Shown piece by piece: positions 16,381 through 25,787 of a stretch of 64,000 bases of DNA. Origin of the DNA: Herbaspirillum robiniae (GTDB lineage Bacteria > Pseudomonadota > Gammaproteobacteria > Burkholderiales > Burkholderiaceae_D); assembly GCF_002213415.1 (NCBI RefSeq), contig NZ_NJGU01000003.1, positions 1 through 64,000 on the forward strand, given 5' to 3'. Every line of letters begins with the position of its first letter. The stretch's first letter is position 1. Below the pieces are notes generated by a model. That model was not told the origin of the DNA. It made no database searches and saw nothing but the letters and a program-made list of their open reading frames with translations. The translations under genes were made by a program, and so were the position numbers.

Positions 16381-17763
16381 TCAGGCCGCCTTGCTGCGCA
16401 GCGGTTCGCCCAGTCCCATCTCCCTGCGGAACAGGGCCTCCATCTCCCGTCGCACGCGGATCGCCTCGCGCGACGCGTCAATCGCCACATCGGCCCAGCT
16501 CACCGTTTGTCCCGCCGTCACCGGCCGCTGCAGCACGATGCCGTGCGCAAGGCCGATCGGCAGCGCCTCGTGGTTCAGCGACGCGGCGGCCGGCATCAGC
16601 TTGCCGTAGACCATGTAGCCGCCTTCGCCATCCAGTTTCTCGCCCGGTTTGAGGTCGCGCTTGGCCACCGCCACGGTGTCGCCGGCAAAGCCCAGCGTGT
16701 TGCCGGTGGGCTGGCCGCGCACGGCGATGTTGGCCACCGAATAGCCCAGTTCCAGGCCGATCAGGTGATAGGGCTTGTACATCGAGGCGTAGCGGCCGCT
16801 GGCGTCGGTCTTTAAGCCGTACTGCGCGAAGCAGTCGCGCACGTAGTCGGTCGGCGCCTCGAAGGTGACGTAGACGCCCCAGCGCAGGTCGCGAAACACC
16901 GGGCGGCCGTCGCGCTCCAGCGAGGACACCACTTCCACCGTGCCCGAATGCGGCAGGATGCCGCCGGCGCTTTGCGGGCGCAGCAGGCCCGGCAGGTCGT
17001 CCACGCCGCAGGGCGGGAACGCCAGCCCGGCATCGGCCGGACGCAGGCCGCAGGCGTTGGCCACGGCCGACATTTCCAGCGCCGACTTGGTGCCGTCGAG
17101 GAAGGAGTTGAACATCTGGGCGTTGAAGTCGCCGCCGGCCACCTGTTCCTCCGAAAAGCCGTAGTGGCCCCACACGGTGTCGGGCGTGGACTGGTGATAG
17201 ACCGGCAGGTACTTGGTGCCCTTGCCGGCGCAGACTACCTCGAAGCCGGAGGTGCGGGCCCAGTCCACCATCTCGGCGATCAGCGCCGGCTGGTCGCCGT
17301 AGGCCATCGAGTAGATGATGCCGGCCTCGGCGGCGCGGCGCGCCAGCAGCGGCCCGGCCAGCGCGTCGGCCTCGACGTTGACCATGATGATGTGCTTCTT
17401 GTGTTCGCAGCACAGCAACGTGTGGCGAATGCCGGCGGCGGGGCTGCCGGTGGCGTCGATGACGATGTCCAGCTGCGGCTGCGAGATCAGCGCCTCGGCA
17501 TCGTCCTGCACGAAGGTGCTGCCGTGGCGCAACGCCTCATCCCAGGAGCGCGCCGCATACTGCTCCGGCTTCCAGCCCACGCGCTGCAAGGATTGCTGCG
17601 CCCGCTGCGGGGACAGGTCGGCGATGCCCAGCAGGTGCACGCCGGGCGTGCGCGGCACCTGCGACAGAAACATCGAGCCGAACTTGCCGGCCCCGATCAG
17701 GCCCACGCGCACCGGTTTGCCTTGTTCGGCCAGCGCCTTCAATTGATTGAACATCGTTGCCAT
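16381..17763 (-). CDS. NAD(P)-dependent oxidoreductase with C-terminal SAF domain (DXR-like/homoserine-dehydrogenase-like)
   Basis: A protein of 460 aa. A Rossmann start VRVGLIGAGKFGSMFLSQV lies near residue 19, and the homoserine-dehydrogenase-like NAD-binding domain runs to about 170 (DIVIDATGSPAAG, HIIMVNVEADAL). A central catalytic domain includes YGDQPALIAEMVDWAR and VCAGKGTKYL. A C-terminal SAF-type domain lies near 370-445 (AKRDLKPGEKLDGEGG, LPIGLAHGIVLQRPV). Known relatives include the Brucella DXR-like (DRL) enzyme and proteins annotated as FlgA/SAF oxidoreductases; the reaction here is not predictable. AAAGGAGACGGC precedes the ATG. It diverges from a LysR gene that probably controls it. 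Confidence 0.75.
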   Translation of the reverse strand: MATMFNQLKALAEQGKPVRVGLIGAGKFGSMFLSQVPRTPGVHLLGIADLSPQRAQQSLQRVGWKPEQYAARSWDEALRHGSTFVQDDAEALISQPQLDIVIDATGSPAAGIRHTLLCCEHKKHIIMVNVEADALAGPLLARRAAEAGIIYSMAYGDQPALIAEMVDWARTSGFEVVCAGKGTKYLPVYHQSTPDTVWGHYGFSEEQVAGGDFNAQMFNSFLDGTKSALEMSAVANACGLRPADAGLAFPPCGVDDLPGLLRPQSAGGILPHSGTVEVVSSLERDGRPVFRDLRWGVYVTFEAPTDYVRDCFAQYGLKTDASGRYASMYKPYHLIGLELGYSVANIAVRGQPTGNTLGFAGDTVAVAKRDLKPGEKLDGEGGYMVYGKLMPAAASLNHEALPIGLAHGIVLQRPVTAGQTVSWADVAIDASREAIRVRREMEALFRREMGLGEPLRSKAA

Positions 17764-17910
17764 GCCGTCTCCTTTTTTTGTCTGTGTCGGGCCGGCCGGA
17801 GGCCGGATGCCCTTGTGTGAAAAAAGAGTAGCATTGGGATTTTTCCGCGTAAATGTCGAATTTTGCACATGCTTCGTGTGAAAAATCGCATATCTGGAGA
17901 GGCTGCCAAC

Positions 17911-18831
17911 ATGAGGAAATTCGACTGGGACGACCTGCAAGCCTTCCTGGCCGTGGTGCGCGCCGGGCGCCTGACGGTGGCCGCGCGCAAGCTCGGGGTG
18001 GATCATTCCACCTTGAGTCGCCGCATCGCGGGCCTGGAGCAGGCGATCGGCGCCACGCTGTTCGACCGCCGCTCTGCCGGCTACGCGCTGACCGCCGAGG
18101 GCGAGCGGCTGGTGCCGGACGCCGAGGCCATGGAAAGCCTCGCCATCCGCATCCGCTCGCGCCAGGACGACGCGGCGCAAGGCCTGGCCGGCTCGGTGCG
18201 CATCGGCACGCCGGAGGCATGGGGGACGTATTTCATGGCGCGCGAGCTGCGCGAACTGGTGCGCCTGCATCCCGAGCTGGAGGTGGAGCTGGTCGCCAAT
18301 CCGCGCATGTTCAGCCTGTCCAAGCGCGAGGCCGATATCGCGGTGAGCATGACGCGTCCGGAACAGGGCCGCCTGATCGCCCGCCGCCTGAACGACTACG
18401 AACTCGGCCTGTACGCCGCGCGCGCCTATCTCGACGAGCACGGCCCGGTCGTCGGCCGGCGCGACCTGGAGCGGCATCGCCTGGTCGGCTATATCGAAGA
18501 CCTGCGATGGTCGCCCGAGCTCGATTACCTCGGCGAAATATCCTCTTCGCTGACGCCGCAGATCCGCATTTCCAACGTGATCAGCCAGGTGCAGGCGGTG
18601 GCCGCGGGCGTCGGCGTGGGCGTGCTCCCGTGTTTCCTCGCACGACGGGAGCCGGGCCTGATCCGTCTCCTGCCCGACGAGATCCGCATGACGCGCGCCT
18701 ACTGGCTGCTCACGCATGCCGACGCGCGCGACCTGCTGCGGGTGCAGGTCGTGGCTGATTTCATCGTGAGCCGGCTGGCGGCGCTGGGGGAGGATTTCTG
18801 GATGGATGCGCGGGGGCGCGCGAATGGGTGA
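17911..18831 (+). CDS. LysR-type transcriptional regulator
   Basis: A protein of 306 aa with an N-terminal winged helix (FDWDDLQAFLAVVRAGRLTVAA, then STLSRRIAGLEQAIG) and the periplasmic-binding-like effector domain from about residue 95. GGAGAGGC precedes ATG 17911; an in-frame upstream ATG at 17863 would lengthen the N-terminus beyond the family norm. It diverges from the SAF-domain oxidoreductase across 147 bases, the classic layout for a LysR regulator and its target. The inducer is unknown. The sequence resembles the small-N-terminus group often linked to amino-acid or aldehyde metabolism. Confidence 0.88.
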   Translation: MRKFDWDDLQAFLAVVRAGRLTVAARKLGVDHSTLSRRIAGLEQAIGATLFDRRSAGYALTAEGERLVPDAEAMESLAIRIRSRQDDAAQGLAGSVRIGTPEAWGTYFMARELRELVRLHPELEVELVANPRMFSLSKREADIAVSMTRPEQGRLIARRLNDYELGLYAARAYLDEHGPVVGRRDLERHRLVGYIEDLRWSPELDYLGEISSSLTPQIRISNVISQVQAVAAGVGVGVLPCFLARREPGLIRLLPDEIRMTRAYWLLTHADARDLLRVQVVADFIVSRLAALGEDFWMDARGRANG

Positions 18832-18888
18832 AGCGGGGGAGATCAGCAGGCAGAGGCTGGCCGGCGCGCTGGCGGCATGGGCCTTGCC

Positions 18889-19077
18889 TTAGCTGCTGCG
18901 GGCCTTTTCGATGGTCTCGCGGGCGGCTTCCATGGTCGCCGTCGACTCCGGGGCGTTGGAGTCGAGGTAATGGTTTTCCAGCGTGATGGCGAGATTGCTC
19001 ATCTTTTCCGACAGCTCGGCCAGCGCCACGCTGAGTTCGCACATCAGTGCCGAGATGTTTTTGGGTGACTGCGCCAT
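18889..19077 (-). CDS. Small hypothetical protein, helical
   Basis: A protein of 62 aa (MAQSPKNISALMCELSVALA at the start). It has a heptad-like alternation of Leu/Met/Ile from residue 8 to 35 and a Glu/Ala-rich helical tail (TMEAARETIEKARSS). There is no signal peptide. An AAAGGAAAGC ribosome site stands seven bases from the ATG. It may form a small coiled coil. No family was recognised. It lies alone between the LysR gene (convergent) and a 301-base gap. Confidence 0.6.
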   Translation of the reverse strand: MAQSPKNISALMCELSVALAELSEKMSNLAITLENHYLDSNAPESTATMEAARETIEKARSS

Positions 19078-19378
19078 GTCCGCTTTCCTTTCAGAGTTCG
19101 CACCGTTCCGCCAGAGGCTTTTTCAATTCACCATCGCTTCAGGAAAGTACGTACAAACCGATTACGTAGAACGCTTCCTGACTATTCTAAGCCGAATATC
19201 CCTTCGACTGTTGGGTGCATCGAAAGTGCGGCAAAAAAATGTGAGAAGAAGGAGATAGAGGGGCGAATGCTTTGCGTTATGGCAACGATGGGCAACGATG
19301 GGCAACGATGCCCGGCGTTGGTTTGCGCGGCCGGCAACGTTCCCGGATCCGGATTGCCGTTGCGCGATGGGAAGGGGA
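19078..19378. other. Intergenic region with tandem repeat
   Basis: This gap holds an AT-rich stretch (19140-19260), probably the promoter of the 62-aa gene, and the tandem decamer at 19281-19310. I see no other gene. Confidence 0.5.
19281..19310. repeat. Three perfect tandem decamers
   Basis: ggcaacgatg is repeated three times exactly with no spacer. It lies downstream of the DUF1120 gene and is a possible slippage site. Confidence 0.9.
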
Positions 19379-20029
19379 TTACAGGTACTTCACTTCGATG
19401 GTGGCCGAGCCGTCCAGCGGCACGTCGGTGGCCAGCGGTAGCTCTTCGGCCTTGTTGAGCACCGGCTGCACCGTGATCCGGGTCGACAGCACCTTTTGTG
19501 CGGCCGGCTGGGCGCCGTTGTCGCTGAAGGCGTAGTAGTTGCCTTCGTGCTGGATGTAGCCGGCGGCGCTGTTCCAGCTGTTGCCGCGATCGCCGGACAC
19601 GATGGCGGAGACGCTGCGGCCGTCGGCGGTGGCGCCGTTGTCGAAGGACATCACATAGCCGCCCACCTTCTTGCCGCTGACGGTGCCCAGGCCGAAGTTG
19701 TAGTCGGCGCCGGCCTGGATGCCGTCGGTCAGGCCGGCCACGCGCGAGGAGGCGCGGTTGTCGATCACGGTCAGCGCGATCTTGGCGGTGGCGTTGCAGC
19801 TTACCGTCAGGCTCACCTGGCGCGCCGGCAGCGCGGTGCCCTGGCCGTTGCGCAAGGTGGCCGCCGATATGTTGCCGTAGTCGACCAGGCCGCCGGCGCC
19901 CAGGGTCGGGGTGCAGGCGACCGGGCGGATCACGCCGGTGACCTTGAGCTCCACCGACGGCGCCGCATGCGAGACGGTCGCCGCGCTTGCGGCAGCAACC
20001 AGGATCAGCATGTTCAGGAGGCGGTTCAT
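19379..20029 (-). CDS. DUF1120 exported protein (fimbrial-like)
   Basis: A protein of 216 aa with a signal peptide (MNRLLNMLILVAAASAATVSHA). The body opens VELKVTGVIRPVACTPTLG and contains TVSCNATAKIALTVIDNR, a two-cysteine pattern found in DUF1120 proteins, which resemble pilin/adhesin subunits of chaperone-usher systems. It ends GSATIEVKYL. No chaperone or usher gene is next to it, so it may be an orphan or work with distant genes. The function is not established for the family. Confidence 0.78.
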   Translation of the reverse strand: MNRLLNMLILVAAASAATVSHAAPSVELKVTGVIRPVACTPTLGAGGLVDYGNISAATLRNGQGTALPARQVSLTVSCNATAKIALTVIDNRASSRVAGLTDGIQAGADYNFGLGTVSGKKVGGYVMSFDNGATADGRSVSAIVSGDRGNSWNSAAGYIQHEGNYYAFSDNGAQPAAQKVLSTRITVQPVLNKAEELPLATDVPLDGSATIEVKYL

Positions 20030-20163
20030 GTTCGGCTCGGCTCGGAGAGGGGCGCAATGTGTTGCGCGATGTAGTGATTCTCGCGATTCGAGCCTCGCGT
20101 TTATATGGGAATAGTCTCAAAAACGTTCTTGGCGGCGATGTCGCCGGCAGGCGGGCGCCCATG

Positions 20164-20186
20164 AAAAAGCCCGCACTGGGCGGGCT
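20164..20186 (-). terminator. Rho-independent terminator
   Basis: The minus-strand stem agcccgc/gcgggct (20168-20174 with 20180-20186) is followed by five T residues. It lies 44 bases after the chemoreceptor stop codon. Confidence 0.85.
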
Positions 20187-20229
20187 CGGGTGTTGCGGGC
20201 CGGCTTGTCAGGCCGGCAAGACCGTGGGG

Positions 20230-21993
20230 TCAGAATGTCTCCCAGTCTCCCTCGTTGTCGCCGGCCGGCAGGCGTGACGGCGACTTGGCGGCCGGCTTGG
20301 GCGCCGCAGGCGCATCGGCCCTGGCGACGGCGGGTTTGGTCGCGGCCGGGCGGGGCGCAGGCGCGGGCTTCTTGACGGGGGCGGCGGTAACCGGCCGAGC
20401 CGCGCCGGTTGCGGCGGCAGCGGGCTGCACCGCGCGCGTCTGGGAGGCGTCGACGTGGAAGCGGCTGACCAGGCCGGCCAGCGTGGCTGCCTGGTCCTGC
20501 AGCGACTGCGCGGCGGCGGCGGCCTGCTCCACCAGCGCGGCGTTCTGCTGGGTGCCTTCGTCCATCTGGGTGATGGCCCGTCCCACTTCGGCGATGCCGG
20601 CGCTCTGCTCCTGGCTGGCCGAGCTGATCTCGCCGACGATGTCGGTCACCCGTTTGACGCTGGCGACCACCTCGGTCATGGTCGCGCCGGCCTGTTCCAC
20701 CAGCTTGCTGCCGGTGTCGACCTTGTTGACCGAGTCGTCGATGAGGGTCTTGATCTCCTTGGCGGCGGCCGCCGAGCGCTGGGCCAGCGAGCGTACTTCG
20801 GAGGCCACCACGGCGAAGCCGCGGCCCTGTTCGCCGGCGCGCGCGGCTTCCACCGCGGCATTCAGCGCCAGGATGTTGGTCTGGAACGCGATGCCGTCGA
20901 TCACGCCGATGATGTCGGCGATCTTGCGCGAGCTTTCGGTGATGCCTTCCATGGTCTGCACCACCTGGCCGACCACGCTGCCGCCCTGGATCGCGACTTC
21001 CGAGGCCGACTCCGCCAGCTGGTTGGCCTGGCGCGCGTTGTCGGCGTTCTGCTTGACGGTGGAGGTCAGTTCTTCCATGGCCGAGGCGGTTTCTTCCAGC
21101 GAGCCGGCCTGCTGCTCGGTGCGGCCCGAGAGGTCGAGGTTGCCGCTGGCGATTTCACTGGAGGCGGTGGCGATGGTGTCGGCCGAGAGCTTGATGTTGG
21201 AGATGGTCGACAGCAGCGAGTCGCGCATGCTGCGCACGGCGTACAGCAGGCTGGCGGTGTCGCCGGGCCGGGTCTCGATCTGCGGCGTGAGGTCGCCCTG
21301 GGCGATGCGGTTGGCCACGTCGGCGGCCTTGGCCGGATCGCCGCCGATGGTGCGCATGATGCCGCGGTTGATGGCGATCACCAGCGCCACCAACGCGGCC
21401 GACACCACCGCGAACAGGATGATCATCTGCCACAGCGTGCGCATGAAGGCGGCGTTGATGTCGTCCATGTAGGCGCCGGTGGTCAGGTTCCAGTCCCAGG
21501 GCTTGTAGGCGATGACGAAGGACGACTTGGGCACCGGCTGGGCGGCGCCGACCTTGGGCCAGAGGTAGTTCACGAAACCGCCCTCGGGCTGGGCGCCGGC
21601 CTTGGAGATTTCCACGAACAGCTGGGTGCCGGCCGGATCCTTCATGCTGGTGAGGTCCTTGCCGTCAAGCTCGGGCTTGATCGGATGCATCACGATGATC
21701 TGTTGCGAGGTGGAAATCGAGAAGTAGCCGTCGGTGCCGTAGCGGATGCTCTTGATGGCGGCGATGGCGCGTTTCTGCGCGTCTTCCTTGGGCAGCGCGC
21801 CGCTTTCGGCGGCGGCGCCGTAGCTCTTGACCAGCGACAGCGCGGTTTGGCCGATGTTGGTGAGGTCTGCCCTGCGTTCTTCCAGCCGTATGTTGCGGAC
21901 CATGACGGCGCTGAAGAGCGAGATCGCCAGCAGCGCGATGAGGCTTAAGACGAGTGGCAGCCAAAGTTTTTTGCTGAATGACAGCTGGCCCAT
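20230..21993 (-). CDS. Methyl-accepting chemotaxis protein, single-Cache sensor
   Basis: A 587-aa inner-membrane receptor that signals to CheA/CheW. TM1 spans about 11-33. The periplasmic region (about 35-185) has the sCache_2 signature [22 protein letters not shown]2 is about 187-208, then a HAMP linker, a long cytoplasmic coiled coil with the conserved hairpin tip ([20 protein letters not shown]), and a Pro/Ala-rich tether. The last five residues, DWETF, match the CheR/CheB-binding pentapeptide, so this receptor can help adaptation of others. Cache_2 receptors often bind small organic acids. A terminator follows. Confidence 0.93.
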   Translation of the reverse strand: MGQLSFSKKLWLPLVLSLIALLAISLFSAVMVRNIRLEERRADLTNIGQTALSLVKSYGAAAESGALPKEDAQKRAIAAIKSIRYGTDGYFSISTSQQIIVMHPIKPELDGKDLTSMKDPAGTQLFVEISKAGAQPEGGFVNYLWPKVGAAQPVPKSSFVIAYKPWDWNLTTGAYMDDINAAFMRTLWQMIILFAVVSAALVALVIAINRGIMRTIGGDPAKAADVANRIAQGDLTPQIETRPGDTASLLYAVRSMRDSLLSTISNIKLSADTIATASSEIASGNLDLSGRTEQQAGSLEETASAMEELTSTVKQNADNARQANQLAESASEVAIQGGSVVGQVVQTMEGITESSRKIADIIGVIDGIAFQTNILALNAAVEAARAGEQGRGFAVVASEVRSLAQRSAAAAKEIKTLIDDSVNKVDTGSKLVEQAGATMTEVVASVKRVTDIVGEISSASQEQSAGIAEVGRAITQMDEGTQQNAALVEQAAAAAQSLQDQAATLAGLVSRFHVDASQTRAVQPAAAATGAARPVTAAPVKKPAPAPRPAATKPAVARADAPAAPKPAAKSPSRLPAGDNEGDWETF

Positions 21994-22200
21994 TATGGAG
22001 TCTCCCTAGAATTGAATATTGCTGTCTGGATGTCTTTGCACCCTGGAAATTCCGGATATGGACTATCCCTCTTTACTTGTTCGAGCAGCGTTGACGCGAA
22101 TTACCGCCGCAGTGCACAGACCTGCGGCGATGCTCTCACTTTACCGGGGGCGGCCGGCGCGAAACGGGGGAAACAAGGGGGTAAAGGCAGGGTACTTCGT

Positions 22201-22980
22201 TCAATCCGAACGCGAGCCCGCGCCGTGGTAGCGCAACCGGTACCAGAGTTGGCCTATCCATTCGTGCATGGCGTAGCTGGCCATGGCGAGATTGGATGCA
22301 TGGGGGAAATAATCCGTAGGCAACGGGCGGCCGCTGCCGCTGAAGAGGGTGGGGGCCGCGGTCGCCTGCAGGCCGGCGGCGGCGAAGGCGTTCATGGCGC
22401 GCGGCATGTGCATGGCGTCGGTGACCAGCAGCACGCGTTCGACGCCGGCGGTCTTGAGCATGGCTGCGGACATGACCGCGTTGTCCTGCGTGTTGTTGGA
22501 GGCGCCTTCCTGCCAGCGCGCCTGGACGCCGAAGTCCGCGCTCAGCACGCGCGCCATCAGCGAGGCTTCGCTCTCGGGCGAGCCGTCGGGGCTGCCGCCG
22601 GTGACCAGCAGCGGCAGGCCGGTCCGCTTGTGCAGGTAGGTGCCGTATTCGAGGCGCTTGAGCCCGTTCAGGCTGGCGGCGTCCGCCCCGCCGTATTCCG
22701 GCGCGTTGGCCTGGCGACCGGCGCCGAGGATCACGATGGCCTGGGCATCCTTCACCTCGGTCAGCGGCGCGTAGCGGTTTTCCAGCGGGCGCACCAGCAG
22801 CAGCGCCCCGGCGCGCGTGCTCAGCAGCAGCAGCAGGGCGACGCCCAGCACGATCAGCAGCGTGCCGGTGCGGCGCAGCCGCGGCCGCAGCAGCAGGCCT
22901 ATGGCGCACAGCAGCAGGCAGTTCAGCGGCGGCAGCAGCATGGCGCCGGCCAGGGTGGAAAACAGGACGGAAGCGTTCAT
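22201..22980 (-). CDS. YdcF/ElyC-like DUF218 membrane protein
   Basis: A protein of 259 aa. Two hydrophobic helices (about 5-30 and 38-60) precede a DUF218 domain with AIVILGAGRQANAPEY, LPLLVTGGSPDG, ASNNTQDNAVM and VLLVTDAMHMPRAMNAF. Relatives (ElyC, SanA, YdcF) influence envelope/peptidoglycan precursor metabolism in E. coli; the enzymatic reaction is unclear. The acidic and His/Arg residues of the four motifs are all present. The ATG at 22980 has no obvious ribosome site. It diverges from the HdeD-fusion gene across about 150 bases. Confidence 0.75.
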   Translation of the reverse strand: MNASVLFSTLAGAMLLPPLNCLLLCAIGLLLRPRLRRTGTLLIVLGVALLLLLSTRAGALLLVRPLENRYAPLTEVKDAQAIVILGAGRQANAPEYGGADAASLNGLKRLEYGTYLHKRTGLPLLVTGGSPDGSPESEASLMARVLSADFGVQARWQEGASNNTQDNAVMSAAMLKTAGVERVLLVTDAMHMPRAMNAFAAAGLQATAAPTLFSGSGRPLPTDYFPHASNLAMASYAMHEWIGQLWYRLRYHGAGSRSD

Positions 22981-23134
22981 CGGCAAGCGGTTCAATGGGA
23001 GGAAGGTGCGCAGCCAGATTCTCCGCGATTGCGGCGCTTTGATCCAGCATTGCGGGCGCGAGTTGCCTGCCTGCACGGAAACCCGGAAAATCACGCCATC
23101 ATATAGGGAAGGGCCATGCGCCCCGGGGAATGCC

Positions 23135-24631
23135 GTGATACGTCTTGTCTTGTTATTGCTGGGGGCGGATTTCATCCGCCGCAATTGGCATGTGCTGGCC
23201 GTGGCCGGGCTGGCCTGGGGAACCATCGGCGTGTCGCTGATGATCGACGCGCTGGACGGCGTGCTCAACTTCCCGCTGACCCTGTTCGGCTACCTGCTGC
23301 TGGTGGAGAGCCTGGTCACCCTGTGGGTGGCCAACAGCGGCATCGGCGCGCAGAAGACGCTGCGCTACGCCAAGGGCGCGATCTTCCTGCTCATCGCGGT
23401 GCTGGTCATCACCCAGCACCAGGCTAGCAACATGGCGCTGGCCATGCTGTTCGGCATCGCCTTCACCATCGGCGGCTCGCTGCAGATCACCTCGGCCGTG
23501 GTGGTGCGCTTCCCGCGCTGGCGCGCGGCGGTGGCCGGCGGCAGCGTCCAGATCCTGCTGGCGATCCTGTTCTTCCAGCCCTATCCCACGCACTACAAGG
23601 GCACGGTGCCGTTCTGCCTGGCGCTGGGCCTGATCTTCGGCGGCTGGAACATGATCTGGCTGGCGCTGCGTACGCGCATGCTGCCGCAGCAGGTGTCGGT
23701 GGACATGCTGGCGCGCGCCAACGGCGGCGACGACAAGCCGTTCGACGCCGGCCTGTACCGCGGCGACGAGCGCATGAAGCCCATGCTGCGCGCCGACGGC
23801 AGCGCGCTGGGGCGGGGCTGGAAGTCGCCCGCGCCGCAGTCGCACGAAGCCGGCGCCGCCGCCCAGGAACAGGCTGCGGCCGCGCCGGACGACGACGCTA
23901 CCGCCGGCAACGAGGAGGGCGGTGCGGCGCCGATGACGGTGCACGTCTGGACCCCGGCCGGCAGCGCCAAGGGGCCGGCGCGGCGCCAGCCGGTGATCGA
24001 CCGCTACATCGCGGCGGTCGACACCAATGGCGTGATCTCCACCGGCCACGCCGCGCTGGAGGTGCCGCCCGGCCTGTACATCAGCCTTTACCCGGCCGAA
24101 GAGATCGACCGCTCGCCCGACCAGTTCGCCCGGCTCTTGCGCGCCACCGCCGACAACAATGTGCGGGGCCGCTACCTGAGCGACTATCCGGGCGAGGCTG
24201 CGGCCTGGTGCGAGTCGACCGAGAAGATCGTCTTTCGCGACTACAGCCGCTGCGGGCTGGAGCGTTTCTGGGGCGACTACCGCCAGACCGAGATCTACAA
24301 CCTGACCTACCGCAACTGCTCCAGCACCGTCGCCAACGCGCTCGAGGCGGCGCTGGAAGGCGTGATCGGCACGCGCGACCGCCACTGGTCCAATGCCGTG
24401 CGCATGATGTTTACGCCGGAGATCTGGGTCGCCAGCCAGATCCGCAAGCGGGCGCTGACGATGGCCTGGACGCCCGGCCTGGTGCTCGATTATTCGCGCG
24501 CCCTGCGCGCGGTGGTGCATCCGCGGCCACTGTCGTGGGCCGCTTCGCTGCAGCTGGCCTTGCGCCAGAGCCGGCGATTGAAGGAAGTCTGGCGCGCGCG
24601 CCGGCGTTACGCGGAACACCACGAACCCTGA
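23135..24631 (+). CDS. HdeD-like (DUF308) membrane protein fused to permuted papain-like domain
   Basis: A protein of 498 aa. The first 180 residues form about six transmembrane helices of HdeD/DUF308 type (VLAVAGLAWGTIGVSLMIDAL, NMALAMLFGIAFTIGGSLQI). A disordered Ala/Glu/Pro linker spans about 235-270. The C-terminal part has TGHAALEVPPGLYISLYP with a conserved His, and YRNCSSTVANALEAALEG with a Cys at the start of a helix. This His-then-Cys order is that of circularly permuted NlpC/P60- or LRAT-like enzymes (peptidases, acyltransferases). The start is a GTG at 23135 after CCGGGGAATGCC. The substrate is unknown; an envelope or lipid role is inferred. Confidence 0.65.
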   Translation: MIRLVLLLLGADFIRRNWHVLAVAGLAWGTIGVSLMIDALDGVLNFPLTLFGYLLLVESLVTLWVANSGIGAQKTLRYAKGAIFLLIAVLVITQHQASNMALAMLFGIAFTIGGSLQITSAVVVRFPRWRAAVAGGSVQILLAILFFQPYPTHYKGTVPFCLALGLIFGGWNMIWLALRTRMLPQQVSVDMLARANGGDDKPFDAGLYRGDERMKPMLRADGSALGRGWKSPAPQSHEAGAAAQEQAAAAPDDDATAGNEEGGAAPMTVHVWTPAGSAKGPARRQPVIDRYIAAVDTNGVISTGHAALEVPPGLYISLYPAEEIDRSPDQFARLLRATADNNVRGRYLSDYPGEAAAWCESTEKIVFRDYSRCGLERFWGDYRQTEIYNLTYRNCSSTVANALEAALEGVIGTRDRHWSNAVRMMFTPEIWVASQIRKRALTMAWTPGLVLDYSRALRAVVHPRPLSWAASLQLALRQSRRLKEVWRARRRYAEHHEP

Positions 24632-24683
24632 GTCTTACGTCCTGCCGGGCCAGGCCCGCGCCGGCAACAACCTTGGAGACGGC

Positions 24684-25532
24684 ATGAGCAGCCAGCAGGC
24701 ACCGCAGGAACATTGGTTCGACGCCGCCGACGGCACCCGGCTCTTTTGCCGCGACTGGCTGTTGCCGGGCGCGCGCGCCGCGGTGCAGATGGTGCACGGG
24801 CTGGGCGAGCATGGCGGCCGCTATGTCGCGCTGGCCCGGCTGTTCAACCAGGCCGGCCTGTCGGTGCGCATCTGCGACCATCGCGGCCACGGCAACTCCG
24901 GCGGGCGCCAGGGCAGCCTGGCAAGGGCGGACGACCTGCTGCAGGACCTCAAGCTCAGTTTCGACGATTTCAGCCGCCGCACGCAGTGCACGCCCATCCT
25001 GTTCGGACACAGCATGGGCGGCCTGGTGGCGGCGCGCTTCGCCACCGGCGCTTTCAGCCCGGTGCGCGCGCTGGCGTTGTCTTCGCCGGCGCTGGCGCTG
25101 GACATGACGGCGTGGCAGAAGCTGCTGCTGGCCGTTTCAAGCGGCATCGCGCCGGGCTTTGCGCTGCCCACGGCCTTGCCGGCCAGCCGCATTTCGCACG
25201 ATGCGCAGCAGATCAAGGCCTACCGCGGCGACCCGCTGAACCACGGCAAGATCGCGCCGCGCATGCTCAACTTCATGCTCGACGCCATGCACCAGGTGGC
25301 GCGCGACGCCGGGCAGTTCATGCAGCCGGTGCTGCTGCAGGTGGCCGGGGACGACGCGTTCGTCGCGCCGCACGGCAGCCGCGCCTTCTTCGACGCCTTG
25401 CCGGCCGGGCGCAAGTCCATGCATTGGTATCCGGACGCTTACCACGAGATATTCAACGAGACGCCGGCCCTGCGCGAACAGGCCATGGACGACCTGCGCC
25501 AGTGGCTGGCGCAATTGGCCGACGCGGGCTGA
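24684..25532 (+). CDS. Alpha/beta hydrolase, monoacylglycerol-lipase-like
   Basis: A 282-aa cytoplasmic hydrolase of the Hydrolase_4 (serine aminopeptidase S33-like) type. The oxyanion-loop motif VHGLGEHGGRY is near residue 38, the nucleophile elbow GHSMGG near 110, the catalytic Asp in VAGDDAFVAP, and the catalytic His in YPDAYHEIFNE. HGxxEH plus YHExFNE is typical of bacterial monoacylglycerol lipases or lysophospholipases. It follows the HdeD-fusion gene by 52 bases on the same strand, so it could be in one operon with it. The substrate is inferred only. Confidence 0.85.
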   Translation: MSSQQAPQEHWFDAADGTRLFCRDWLLPGARAAVQMVHGLGEHGGRYVALARLFNQAGLSVRICDHRGHGNSGGRQGSLARADDLLQDLKLSFDDFSRRTQCTPILFGHSMGGLVAARFATGAFSPVRALALSSPALALDMTAWQKLLLAVSSGIAPGFALPTALPASRISHDAQQIKAYRGDPLNHGKIAPRMLNFMLDAMHQVARDAGQFMQPVLLQVAGDDAFVAPHGSRAFFDALPAGRKSMHWYPDAYHEIFNETPALREQAMDDLRQWLAQLADAG

Positions 25533-25655
25533 GGAGAGGTGACGGGAGGGGATGCGGATCGGCGCTGCGGCTACGGGTTCGAAAATTAACAATAAATTAC
25601 CCGTGTAAAGCCGTCCGGAGGGTGTTTTCAAGCACCCGAAGAAGCGGAAACCCGC

Positions 25656-25787
25656 TCAGGGTTGCCCGCTGGGAACGTTGGTAAATGCGCATCGGCTGTC
25701 AAAACCGACGAAGCCGGGGGCGCAGGCACAGCCTTGCAGCGCCAGCAGCAGCGCGGTTGCAGCGACGATGGAGGCGAGACGCTTCAT
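25656..25787 (-). CDS. Very small putative lipoprotein (43 aa)
   Basis: Starts MKRLASIVAATALLLALQGC. A positively charged n-region and hydrophobic core lead straight into the lipobox LQGC, with Cys20 as the likely lipidated residue. The mature peptide is only about 24 residues with two further Cys (C22 and C33), and the stop is TGA at 25656-25658. The codon use is GC-rich at third positions, like real genes here. The ribosome site is weak (CGGAACGAAAG). It has no recognised family and may resemble entericidin-like small lipoproteins. Confidence 0.55.
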   Translation of the reverse strand: MKRLASIVAATALLLALQGCACAPGFVGFDSRCAFTNVPSGQP

